Below, piece after piece: positions 1-7,066 of a stretch of DNA of 29,713 bases. The translations under genes and the position numbers were made by a program. The stretch is taken from contig DASXSF010000145.1 of the NCBI GenBank assembly GCA_036506155.1, positions 1-29,713 of the forward strand, in the 5' to 3' direction. The stretch's first letter is position 1, and the number at the start of each line of letters is the position of its first letter. The stretch comes from DASXRA01 sp036506155. Lineage in GTDB: Bacteria > Actinomycetota > Actinomycetes > Mycobacteriales > Jatrophihabitantaceae. Under the pieces are notes generated by a model. The model did no database searches and had not been told where the DNA came from. It saw only the letters and a program-made list of their open reading frames with translations.

Positions 1-1276
1 TCACCAGTTGGGGTGCGCTCCAGGTGGCGCCGCCGTTGTTGGAGGTGGAGATGACGGTCTCGTCGTTGGTGAAGGCGTTGAATCGCGCGTCCTGCCAGAC
101 GACGTAGAGCTGGCCGTTGTTGGGGTTGATCGCAGCCTCGGGGATGATGTCGCCGGTGCGTGAGCGTGCCGGCGGCGCGTTGGTCGCGGGGTTGAGGTTG
201 TTGGGGTCGGAGACGCGGTTCTGGCCGACCGTCTGCAGGGCCGCGATCACCTTGGGGGCGCTCCAGGTGGCGCCGCCGTCGGTGGACTTGATGAAGGCGA
301 CGTTGTATCCGCGGTTCCCGCCGGCGTTCGAGAAGTTCTGGATCAGGTTGAAGAAGTCATAGAGCGCTCCGGTCTGGTGATCGACGACGATCTGGTTGCC
401 GATCGTCTGGTCCAGCGAGGGCAGCCCGACGATCACCCGAGGGTGGCTCCACGTCTTGCCGAAGTCGGTGGTCTTCGAGATCAGTGCCGGTCCGAAGTAG
501 GCCAGCTCGTGCACGAAGCCGGGTCCTGCGGCCGGCGGAGCGACCAGCCGGTCCCACACGGCGTACGCGATGCCGGGGTGCACCGGGTCGGCCGTTACCG
601 ACTCCTTGTCGTTGAACACGTAGGACTTGGCGTTGTTGCACTGGTAGCCAGGCCCGCTCGGAGTTCCCTGCAGGCACGGGTCGTCGATGATCGTCTGGAC
701 GTTCGTCCAGGTCGCGCCGCCGTCATAGGAGGTGGCCGCCCCGACCGCGTTGTGCAGCGCGTTCGGATCACCCGGGAACGGCGTCTGGTCGAAGGAGATC
801 GAGACCGAATAGACGGTGCTGCTCGCCGGCGAGCCGGCCGGGGCGCCGGGACCGATCGAGACCCAGGGATCGGAGGCGCGCTGATAGTTCAGGAACGCGC
901 CCGGGAAGCCGGAGGCGTGATAGCAGGCGCTGAACGGCTGCGGGCTGACGTGCCAGCTGGCGCCCCCATCGGTCGAGTACCCAGCGACCAGCCCGTGCGC
1001 CCCGCCGTTGGACCAGCGGTCCTGCTGCCAGGCGCCGACCAGATGCAGCGGATTGGTCGGATCAACCGCGACCTGCGGCTCGACCTCCGAATTCAGGTAG
1101 CTCAACGACCCCGGCTGGGGTTCCAGAGCAAGACAACCCGCCGTGGCATAGGGGCTGGGGTTCTGGGAGGCAAGCGCCGGCGGTGTGGCAGCAACCGCCG
1201 TCGCTCCGCTTACTCCGAGGACGGTGGCCGCGGCGACGAGCGCGACAGCGGTCTGAGCAGCGAGACGTCTAGGCAT
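1..1276 (-). CDS. Secreted sialidase-like (BNR/Asp-box) protein, C-terminus cut by window edge
   Basis: The frame is open from ATG at 1276 to the window edge (about 425 codons visible). GGAGGA lies 7-8 bases upstream of the ATG, which supports this start. The N-terminus (MPRRLAAQTAVALVAAATVL...ATAVAA) is a typical Sec signal peptide of about 30 residues. Five Asp-box motifs (S-x-D-x-G-x-x-W type) can be read: STDGGASW near residue 100, SYDGGATW near 180, TTDFGKTW near 270, STDGGATW near 333 and SNNGGATW near 412. This pattern is typical of six-bladed beta-propeller exo-sialidases and related secreted glycosidases. The fold is well supported, but the substrate is not: Asp boxes also occur in non-sialidase propellers, and I did not identify the catalytic arginine triad. 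It is transcribed leftwards, divergently from the small genes on its right. Confidence 0.8.
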   Translation of the reverse strand, partial: MPRRLAAQTAVALVAAATVLGVSGATAVAATPPALASQNPSPYATAGCLALEPQPGSLSYLNSEVEPQVAVDPTNPLHLVGAWQQDRWSNGGAHGLVAGYSTDGGASWHVSPQPFSACYHASGFPGAFLNYQRASDPWVSIGPGAPAGSPASSTVYSVSISFDQTPFPGDPNALHNAVGAATSYDGGATWTNVQTIIDDPCLQGTPSGPGYQCNNAKSYVFNDKESVTADPVHPGIAYAVWDRLVAPPAAGPGFVHELAYFGPALISKTTDFGKTWSHPRVIVGLPSLDQTIGNQIVVDHQTGALYDFFNLIQNFSNAGGNRGYNVAFIKSTDGGATWSAPKVIAALQTVGQNRVSDPNNLNPATNAPPARSRTGDIIPEAAINPNNGQLYVVWQDARFNAFTNDETVISTSNNGGATWSAPQLV

Positions 1277-1766
1277 TTCGTGTCCTCCGCACGCCAGGAC
1301 CAGGCGGGACCGGCCGGCAAGCCACCCCTCGGCCTGTGGTCTGGGTCACACTCTGCTCCCGTCGCTCGCACTCAAGCAATGGCGGCCGCAGATCGTGTCA
1401 CGATCCGGCCATTTGTCGACGGCACGTGAAAACCTGCGCCCGCCGCGTCCGCGGCGAAGTCGGTGCCGATCCAAGCGGGCCAACTCGACCTCACCGTCGA
1501 CATCCAAATCACCTACGACATCAGCTAATTCGAATGAGCTGACTCCATCAGCCACCTCACCGCGAGGTGTCAGGGTGGACTCCTCATGAGCGTTGAGCCG
1601 TTCGAGGCACCACTTGCAACTGGCTGATGACCGAGGCACAGAACCATTCATATGAGGCGTGAAGGGCCGTCTCTGCGCGAGCGGCCAGTCCACGCAGACA
1701 GCTCGGGCATGCGGATCGCGGCAAATGAGTGCGTTAGCGGCTCGCACTCGCAGCGCGTGTTCGAGC
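1277..1766. other. Intergenic region, about 490 bases
   Basis: I see no convincing gene here. It should contain the promoter of the leftward secreted protein, whose ribosome site is at about 1284-1289. The one clear structure is the palindrome at 1521-1542. A leftward open frame at 1346-1789 has arginine-rich, low-complexity composition and no recognisable motif, so I left it out. I found no copy of the tRNA-Ser 3' end that could be the far attachment site of the integrase at 5404-6633. Confidence 0.5.
1521..1542. repeat. 22-bp near-perfect palindrome
   Basis: TCAGCT and AGCTGA flank a core ATTCGAAT. The whole 22 bases equal their reverse complement except for one symmetric A/G pair. There is no loop and no T-run, so a dimeric protein's binding site or a recombination site is more likely than a terminator. 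It lies between two divergent transcription units. The function is unknown. Confidence 0.5.
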
Positions 1767-2207
1767 ATGATGTGGGCCGTGTCCAGCACGAGTTCCCGCC
1801 CGCTGACAGCTCGAGAGGCCGAGGTGCTTCGCGCGATGTTGGCTGTTGATCTTCCGGATGCTGAAGTTCTGCGCGAGCAAGTTAGCCGAGTGCGTGCGAC
1901 GGATTTCCCCGATGGCCGCCCTTCGATCTACTTGTCGGATCAGCGCGGAGGCGGCATGCGGCACTACTCGAACGGGGCAGTCGTGGGTGGTGGCACTGAC
2001 GGGATCGTGTCGTGGACAGCGGACGCCCGTTTGTATGCACTCGAATGGTTCGGCTCCGAGGATGCCGGACCCGAGGAGTTTCCGCCCGCCTCACGCATCC
2101 GAGTCACGCCTGCGGGTAGCGACCGCCCGCTATCCGGACATCGGCAAATGCGCACGCGCCGCGCCATGACCGGACGTTTGATTCATGCACCGATTCTCGG
2201 CCCGTAG
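1767..2207 (+). CDS. Hypothetical protein
   Basis: I do not recognise a named domain. The segment beginning RPLTAREAEVLRAML has the look of small actinobacterial hypothetical proteins that start with a helix 'LT..E..VL..ML'. It is followed by a mixed central part (SIYLSDQRGGG, IVSWTADARLYALEWF) that reads like a beta-sheet. The start is uncertain: ATG at 1767, ATG at 1770 and GTG at 1779 are in frame and none has a clear Shine-Dalgarno. The GTG would put the conserved-looking part nearest the N-terminus. The last about 30 residues are arginine-rich and unlike the rest, so the true end may have been altered by a frameshift. It lies beside another orphan gene at 2219. Confidence 0.5.
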   Translation: MMWAVSSTSSRPLTAREAEVLRAMLAVDLPDAEVLREQVSRVRATDFPDGRPSIYLSDQRGGGMRHYSNGAVVGGGTDGIVSWTADARLYALEWFGSEDAGPEEFPPASRIRVTPAGSDRPLSGHRQMRTRRAMTGRLIHAPILGP

Positions 2208-2218
2208 GTTGTAGCAGC

Positions 2219-2467
2219 ATGGTCCGTCTTGCACGATGGACGATGCCATGGTCATCGTCGTGGATCGACCCGGGAGAGGCTCAGGCACGCGCGATGGACG
2301 CGGTTGCCCGGCGCGGGCTCCCGTGGCCGGAACCGATAAGGGTCATGCGCCATTGGGGTAATTGGCGTGTACTGACGTGGTCGACGCATCGCGGGGGCAA
2401 CGTCTTCGTTGACGTGGACGGCGGGACGGGCGCGGTCAAGTGGATCGGGGGTCCGACTCCTCGGTAA
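2219..2467 (+). CDS. Small hypothetical protein (82 aa)
   Basis: An 82-residue protein with a plausible composition: an alpha-helical first half (DPGEAQARAMDAVARRGLPW) and a tryptophan-rich beta-like second half (HWGNWRVLTWS, GGNVFVDVDGGTGAVKWIG). The end loosely resembles a PepSY-type 'V.VD..TG.V' strand, but that is only a resemblance. ATG at 2219 is the longest start. ATG at 2243 (MPWSSSW) is an alternative that removes an arginine-rich stretch. It starts 11 bases after the preceding gene and may be co-transcribed with it. It is the last rightward gene before the leftward recombinase operon. Confidence 0.5.
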   Translation: MVRLARWTMPWSSSWIDPGEAQARAMDAVARRGLPWPEPIRVMRHWGNWRVLTWSTHRGGNVFVDVDGGTGAVKWIGGPTPR

Positions 2468-2508
2468 TCCGCTCATCGGCATTATGTGGTTGATCCTCGT
2501 CAAGTTGA

Positions 2509-2811
2509 TCATGGATTTTTCCGGTATCGGTTTGCTGCGGTGGCTGGTGAGATGTTGAGCAGTTGGCCGATCTGGGTCCAGCTGTGTCCCTGTTCGCGGG
2601 CGTCGTGGATGGTGTCGGGGAGCAGTTGTTGGGCGTGGGCGATCAGGCTGGCCAGTGCGTGTAGTCGCACGGCGCTATCGCCGAGCCAGTACGGCGTGCG
2701 GAGGGCGGCGAGGGCATCGACGGCGTCGCTGACGATGATCGCGCTGTGCTGGTCGACGCGAGGCGCGGGCAGGTCGTCGTCGGTGACTGGGCGCAGTGTG
2801 CGGCCGGTCAT
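2509..2811 (-). CDS. Small HTH protein, third gene of recombinase operon (TnpC-like position)
   Basis: A 100-residue protein whose last about 30 residues (GHSWTQIGQLLNISPATAANRYR) form a clear helix-turn-helix of the sigma-region-4/transposase kind. The first two thirds are predicted helical (VSDAVDALAALRT, AVRLHALASLIAHAQQLL). Its ATG overlaps the stop of the second recombinase (ATGA at 2808-2811), so it is translationally coupled and likely made in stoichiometry with it. By position it matches the small accessory protein of Tn554-type elements, which helps the recombinases act. Whether it is homologous to TnpC is not something I can show. It could act as a directionality or target-binding factor. 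Confidence 0.7.
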   Translation of the reverse strand: MTGRTLRPVTDDDLPAPRVDQHSAIIVSDAVDALAALRTPYWLGDSAVRLHALASLIAHAQQLLPDTIHDAREQGHSWTQIGQLLNISPATAANRYRKNP

Positions 2812-4053
2812 GACGCGTCCTGGTGAAGGCCGGTGAGCAGGTGCTCGAATATGTGCTGTCGGCCGGTCTGGTTCTTCGCGGCGGCGTCGTCGTGTTGGCG
2901 TTGCAGGGTGGGCCGGAACGCGATGCTGGTCTGGAAGAAGGTGCAGTTCTCGCAGACCGATTCGAAGCTGCAGTCCAGCTGGGCCGGGCGGGTGCAGTAG
3001 CCGTTGCCGAGCATCCGGAAGTGGTCGCGGCGCAGTCGGGCCATCTGCGTGCCGAGCGCGGCGGCGGGTAGCGGTTGTTGCTGCCCGTAGAGGGCTTCGA
3101 CTTTGTCGGTGACGGCGAAGTATTCGTCGGCGACGGTGCGGTTGGCGATCTTGGCGTAGCGCAGCGTCATGTCCATGCTGTGGTGGCCGAGCATCGCGGC
3201 GATCGCCTCCAGGCTCATCCCTCGGTTGATCGCCTGGGTGGCAAGGGTGTGGCGCATCTGGTGCGGGTGCACGTGCGGCAGGCCGGCGTCGGAGGCGGCG
3301 TTGTTGAGGTAGCGGGTGACGCCGTGCCGGTTCATCGGTTTGCCGTTTTCCCTCGGCAGCAGAAGGGGATTGTCCGGGTGAACATGCCGATCGCGGTAGG
3401 CACCGATGAGTTCGACCAGGTGCGGGTGCAGCGGCAGGTAGCGGTCATCGTGCAGTTTGCCGACCGGGACGTGCAGCCAGTATCCGGCGCCGATCTGCAC
3501 GACCGCATCGGATCGCAGCCCGATCAGTTCGCTGACCCGTAGCCCGGTGCGGAGCAGCACCTCGCAGACCACCCGGACCAGCATCCGGCGCTGGGTCTGC
3601 GCCGCGCGTAGCAGCTTGGCCGCGGCGGCGTCGTCGAGGGCCTTGCGTAGGGTGTGGTTTTGGCGGGGCAGATCGCCGAGCAGGATCGGGACCCGATCGG
3701 GCGCGTCGTCCCAACCCCACTCATCGATGCGGATGAAGAACATTCGCAGGTTCCCAAGCCGGTGCGCGATCGTGTTCGGCGTCAGCTGCGGCGTCTTCTG
3801 ACCGGGTCGGGTAGCCAGCCACGGCTTGTAGTCCTCGATGTGTCGGCGGGTGACCGCAGCGACAGTGCGGACCTCGGGCGCGGCCTCGGCCAGGAACGAG
3901 GCGAAGCAGCGCAGTCCAAGATCGCTGCCCTTGACGCTGCCCCGGCCGCAGGATGCAGCCGATCTGGGTCAGGTAACGGCGCATCGTGTCCACCAGCACC
4001 GGACGCTCGCCGGCCAGATCGTCCCAGCACGGCAGCAGCAGCGGCCCGCTCAC
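2808..4053 (-). pseudogene. Tyrosine recombinase B, interrupted by a one-base frameshift
   Basis: From GTG at 4053 the N-terminal part (MSGPLLLPCWDDLAGERPVL...CILRPG) is in one frame. From about 3943 the protein continues in another frame (SVKGSDLGLRCFASFLAEA..., then MFFIRIDEWGWDD at 3743). The switch is at a four-G run on the coding strand (3940-3943), and removing one base gives exactly 415 codons. The repaired product has a SAM-like N-terminal core-binding domain and a full catalytic domain: R172, K199, H264-x-x-R267, H290 and nucleophile Y299. A four-cysteine tail (YCTRPAQLDC, CENC) could bind zinc. All catalytic residues lie downstream of the shift. It is either a sequencing error in a homopolymer or a genuinely broken gene. 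Its start overlaps the stop of recombinase A. Confidence 0.75.
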
Positions 4054-5108
4054 CGGGTGCTCGCCGAGGCCGAGGAGGCAGCCGGGTGCTCGGCGAAGAC
4101 CTGCGCGTCGATCGCTTCTGCGGCACGCCGATACTGCCCGGCCAGCCAGTCATCGGCCAAGTGCAGATAGAGCCGGGTCGACTCGATCGAGACGTGTCCG
4201 GCCTGGGCCTGCACCGCCTCCAACGCCATCCCGGCCTCCCGCAGCCGGGTCAGGCAGGTGTGCCGCAGCTCGTGACAAGACGCGTGTTCCAACCCGGCAC
4301 GACGCCGCGCACCGGACAAGATTTCATCGACGCCGTAAGCAGAAAGTGGCCGCCCGCGGCGTGGTCCTTTCAACGCCACGAACACCCGATCGGTACCCAG
4401 CCCGCTCGGCCGCTCGATGTCGAGGTAGGCACCGACCGCGGTGAAGAACCGCGCCGAGAGCGGCACGATCCGCTGGTGCCCGCCCTTGCCGGCACCGATG
4501 AACACCCGCCGCTCACCGACGCGCAGATCGCCCATCCCCAACCCGAGGACCTCGCATCTGCGCAAGCCGCCGAGAACCATCGCCAGCACCATCGCACGGT
4601 CCCGGTGAGTGCGCAGCGCCGCCAGCAACGCGTCCACCTCACCCGGGGTGAGGATCCGCGGCAACGTGCGGGTCGAGCGGACCAGCGGCACGCCTTGACG
4701 TGGTCGGTTCCGTTCCCGTCGGGACGGCAGCCCCCGCGGCACCGGGTTGACCGCGACATCGCCGCGGGCATGCAGATACCCGAACAGCCCCGAGACACTC
4801 GACAGCCGTCGCCGCACCGACCGCGCCGACACACCATCCAGGTCACCGGCGAGCTGCAGCCGTCCCCGGCCACCGCTGCGCTGCGCGGTGATGAAACCCA
4901 GCACATCACCGCCTGTCACCTCCGCCGGTGCCTTGCCCACGACGGCGAAGAACACCTTCAAGTCATACGCCGTCGCCAGCACCGTGTTCGGCCGGCACCG
5001 CCCAGCCACGAAGTCCAGATAGGCGTCCAGGACCGGCACACCCAGCCGCACAACCGGCTGGCCCCCAGCATCAACGGACCGGACCAAACAGGGATCGACA
5101 ACCGCCAC
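4050..5108 (-). CDS. Tyrosine recombinase A (XerC/D or Tn554 TnpA-like)
   Basis: A 352-residue recombinase. I chose GTG at 5108 because GGAGG lies six bases upstream (5115-5119). A longer frame reaches GTG 5141 but adds only tryptophan/arginine-rich residues. Residues 20-120 form the core-binding domain (LDAYLDFVAGRCRPNTVLATAYDLKVFF). The catalytic domain shows R183 (GGLRRCEVLGL), K208 (GAGKGGHQR), H279-x-x-R282 (HELRHTCLTRL), H305 (GHVSIESTRLY) and nucleophile Y314, so all expected residues are present and the enzyme should be active. It is the first gene of a coupled operon with recombinase B and the HTH protein. It would cut and rejoin DNA at the ends of its own element. An XerC/D chromosome-dimer role is unlikely given the operon. 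Confidence 0.85.
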   Translation of the reverse strand: MAVVDPCLVRSVDAGGQPVVRLGVPVLDAYLDFVAGRCRPNTVLATAYDLKVFFAVVGKAPAEVTGGDVLGFITAQRSGGRGRLQLAGDLDGVSARSVRRRLSSVSGLFGYLHARGDVAVNPVPRGLPSRRERNRPRQGVPLVRSTRTLPRILTPGEVDALLAALRTHRDRAMVLAMVLGGLRRCEVLGLGMGDLRVGERRVFIGAGKGGHQRIVPLSARFFTAVGAYLDIERPSGLGTDRVFVALKGPRRGRPLSAYGVDEILSGARRRAGLEHASCHELRHTCLTRLREAGMALEAVQAQAGHVSIESTRLYLHLADDWLAGQYRRAAEAIDAQVFAEHPAASSASASTR

Positions 5109-5403
5109 GGCGGGCCTCCATCTCCACAGACGACAGGCCACCCTGGCCCGCCGAAATGTCCATGAAGATCACCCGCATATCAAGCATGACCGTGCACATC
5201 CGACTACGACCTACTGATCGATCTGGGAGGCTTACGGGCACCAGATTGGCACCCACGGCTTGAACCAGACGGTTCTAGCGGAGCCTGGTACGGCGTACGT
5301 GACGCTGTGTGATTGTCGGGCTGGCCGGTCGCCCGCCTGACAGATGGGTGTGGCCTGCGTCGGCCCGCAAGACCCGGCGTGGTGCGGTCGGCTCGGTGCT
5401 GCG
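5109..5403. other. Intergenic region between recombinase operon and integrase
   Basis: This holds the presumed promoter and right end of the recombinase operon and the 3' flank of the integrase gene. I see no credible small gene such as an excisionase. The part near 5154-5190 (TCCATGA, ATATCAAGCATGA) faces the other end of the operon in a weak inverted match. I see nothing else definite. Confidence 0.4.
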
Positions 5404-6633
5404 TCAGGCTTCTCCTTCCGACACCGCCCAGAGTGCGGTTTGGCGGTGGGCGATGTTGCGGCGGATGTCGGGGACGATGTGGGTGTAGCGCTGGACGAGG
5501 GCCATGCTGGTCCAGCCCATGACGCCGAGCAGGACGCGGGAGTCGGCGCCGAGCACGAGCAGGGCGGTGGCGGCGGCGTGGCGGAGATCGTGGATGCGCT
5601 GCCGCCTGACACTGGCGGCGGTCACGAGGCGGTGCCAGTCTTCGCGGTCGCTGGTGCGGTCCACCGGTCCGCCGGTGGCGTTGGTGATCACGAAGTCTTG
5701 GTCGTGCCAGCGCAGGCCGGCGGCGCGCCGTTCGGCGGCTTGCCGCGCGCGGTGGTCGCGTAGTTCTGCGATCACCGGGTCGGGCAGGGAGATGGTGCGC
5801 CGTCCGGCTGCTGATTTTGGTGGTCCAAGGTGGGGTCCGCCGCTGTGCCGGTGTGGGCACCGGGCCGCCGGTTGACCGCAGGTGGGCGCTTGCTCGTCGA
5901 TGGGGCAGCCGTGCTGCCACCGCAGCCAGGTCAGGGTGTGGCGAATGGTGAGTTCGCCGGCGTCGAGGTCGATGTCGGTCCAGTGCAGCGCGAGGACTTC
6001 TCCTTGCCGCAGCCCGAGCAAGGCGAGACTCCAGCGCACGCCGTTGCGCCGCGCACGGGCAGCGGCGAGCAGACGAGCGATCTCCTCGCTGGAGTAGGGC
6101 TCCAACGCCGGCTGATGGTGGCGGGGGACGGTGGCAAGCCGGACTGGGTTGCGGGCAAGGTGCCCGCGGGCGACGGCGATGTTCAGTGCGGCGTTCAGGG
6201 TGCGGCGGGCGTGGGCGGTCGAGCCGGCACCGGCCTGCGGCAGATCAAGGATGTAGCAGTAGAGGTGTTCGACGTGTTCTGGTGTCAGGTCCTGCAACCT
6301 GACGCGGCCGATGCCGCAGCGGGCGACGTATTTCAGGTCGGTGCGATAGGCGGCGATCGAGTTGGGTCGCAGGCCCGCGGCCATCCGCCCGGCCAGCCAG
6401 GTCTCCAGCCAGCCGGACAGGGTGGCGTCCTGACCCATCGCTGGCACGCCGTGGTGGCGATGCCGTTGCAGCTGCCCGATCTTGCGGGCCACCTCGGTCT
6501 TGGTGACGCCGCGCACGTGCTTGCGCCACCGCTTCCCGGTGACCGGGTGGGTACCGAGGCTGACCCAGCCTTCCCACCCGTCGCCGTCGCCGCGGCGGTG
6601 GATCGAGGCGCGGCCGTTCGCAGCCTTGCTCAC
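5404..6633 (-). CDS. int: Phage/ICE-type tyrosine integrase next to tRNA-Ser
   Basis: A 409-residue integrase with GTG start at 6633. The N-terminus (GRASIHRRGDGDGWEGWVS, TGKRWRKHVRG) is an arm-type DNA-binding domain. Residues about 70-160 are the SAM-like core-binding domain. The catalytic domain carries R209 (GLRQGEVLAL), K273, H348-x-x-R351 (HDLRHAAAT), W374 where many enzymes have His (MGWTSMALV) and nucleophile Y383 (RYTHI). Trp is accepted at this place in Cre, so activity is expected. An insert at residues 242-263 with repeated Cys/His (HGCP, TCGQ, RCPHRH) resembles those of pSAM2-like actinobacterial integrases. The gene starts 142 bases from the 3' end of tRNA-Ser, the usual layout for integration into a tRNA gene. 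No excisionase or replication gene lies beside it, so the element is reduced, or its remainder lies elsewhere. Confidence 0.88.
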   Translation of the reverse strand: MSKAANGRASIHRRGDGDGWEGWVSLGTHPVTGKRWRKHVRGVTKTEVARKIGQLQRHRHHGVPAMGQDATLSGWLETWLAGRMAAGLRPNSIAAYRTDLKYVARCGIGRVRLQDLTPEHVEHLYCYILDLPQAGAGSTAHARRTLNAALNIAVARGHLARNPVRLATVPRHHQPALEPYSSEEIARLLAAARARRNGVRWSLALLGLRQGEVLALHWTDIDLDAGELTIRHTLTWLRWQHGCPIDEQAPTCGQPAARCPHRHSGGPHLGPPKSAAGRRTISLPDPVIAELRDHRARQAAERRAAGLRWHDQDFVITNATGGPVDRTSDREDWHRLVTAASVRRQRIHDLRHAAATALLVLGADSRVLLGVMGWTSMALVQRYTHIVPDIRRNIAHRQTALWAVSEGEA

Positions 6634-6669
6634 CGAGACCGTCCGATGCGATCCGCCGGAGCGGATCCG

Positions 6670-6701
6670 GTGGCTACCACGTGGCTACCACCGGCTACCA
6701 C
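6670..6701. repeat. Tandem 11-bp direct repeats between integrase and tRNA-Ser
   Basis: GTGGCTACCAC occurs at 6670-6680 and again at 6681-6691, followed by a third partial copy CGGCTACCAC at 6692-6701. The repeats sit just upstream of the integrase start and about 75 bases from the tRNA 3' end. Arm-type sites bound by the integrase N-terminal domain, or an operator of int, are both plausible. Confidence 0.65.
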
Positions 6702-6775
6702 CACGCCTATCAACACGATCAACCCCCGAACGCGCTAGGCGGCTACGGCCCAGCAAATCCGGGGGTTCTGACCGG

Positions 6776-6860
6776 CGGAGGATGCGGGATTTGAACCCGC
6801 GAGGGTGTTAACCCAACACGATTTCCAATCGTGCGCCCTAGGCCACTAGGCGAATCCTCC
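6776..6860 (-). tRNA. tRNA-Ser (anticodon GGA)
   Basis: The leftward strand folds as a type II tRNA. The acceptor stem is GGAGGAT/ATCCTCC, the anticodon stem CACGA/TCGTG with loop TTGGAAA (anticodon GGA, reading UCC and UCU), and the long variable arm has GGGT-TAAC-ACCC. The T arm is GCGGG-TTCAAAT-CCCGC and the discriminator base is G, as usual for serine. The 3' CCA is not encoded. The gene is intact and is the likely integration target of the neighbouring integrase. Confidence 0.95.
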
Positions 6861-6928
6861 GCTCGACAGGATACGGGGCGGTCGAGCGGCGCCGTGAGGT
6901 CCGCCGGACGTCGCGTAAACTAGCCGGC

Positions 6929-7018
6929 CAGCCCCCCGTGCGGCGCCCATCCTGCGAACCTCCCCAGGGCCGGAAGGCAGCAAGGATAAGCAGGCTCTGG
7001 CGGGTGCACGGGGGGCCC
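6929..7018 (+). ncRNA. ffs: Small signal recognition particle RNA (4.5S type)
   Basis: The conserved SRP domain IV apex is present (CAGGGCCGGAAGGCAGCA near 6964-6981, then AGCAGG and CTCTGG). It is closed by a long stem with GCCCCCCGTGC at 6931-6941 pairing with GCACGGGGGGC at 7006-7016. The about 90-base size fits the small bacterial form. A TAAACT box at about 6915-6920 could be the -10 element. The RNA joins Ffh to target membrane proteins to SecYEG. Its place just before dnaX is common in actinobacteria. Confidence 0.93.
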
Positions 7019-7066
7019 TTTGCTCGAGGGCGGCGGCGAGTCCGACACGTGCACTAATGTCGTCGC

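Larger units (their letters stand above)
2489..5180 (-). mobile_element. Putative recombinase-trio type mobile element (limits approximate)
   Basis: Three leftward genes overlap by four bases at both junctions: GTGA at 4050-4053 and ATGA at 2808-2811. They encode two different tyrosine recombinases and a small helix-turn-helix protein. This order resembles Tn554-type elements (TnpA, TnpB and a small TnpC) and, less closely, three-recombinase RIT elements. The ends are not proven. A weak inverted match (TCCATGA..TCA) faces outward at about 2505-2516 and 5159-5172. A direct repeat GTTGATC occurs at 2489-2495 and 2504-2510. No target-site duplication was found by eye. Confidence 0.45.

Noticed and set aside
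377..1429. Rightward 350-codon open frame
   Set aside because: It is opposite the Asp-box protein, whose signal peptide and five repeats are convincing.
1346..1789. Leftward 147-codon open frame in the left intergenic region
   Set aside because: There is no ribosome site and no recognisable motif. The C-terminal part is low-complexity, and it overlaps the better rightward gene at 1767.
3654..5165. Rightward 503-codon open frame across the recombinase genes
   Set aside because: It is antisense to two clear tyrosine recombinases and is rich in Pro, Arg and Gln with no domain.
5255..5285. Sequence with CTTGAACC resembling a tRNA T-loop, considered as an attachment-site remnant
   Set aside because: It shares only a few bases with tRNA-Ser and has no flanking stems.
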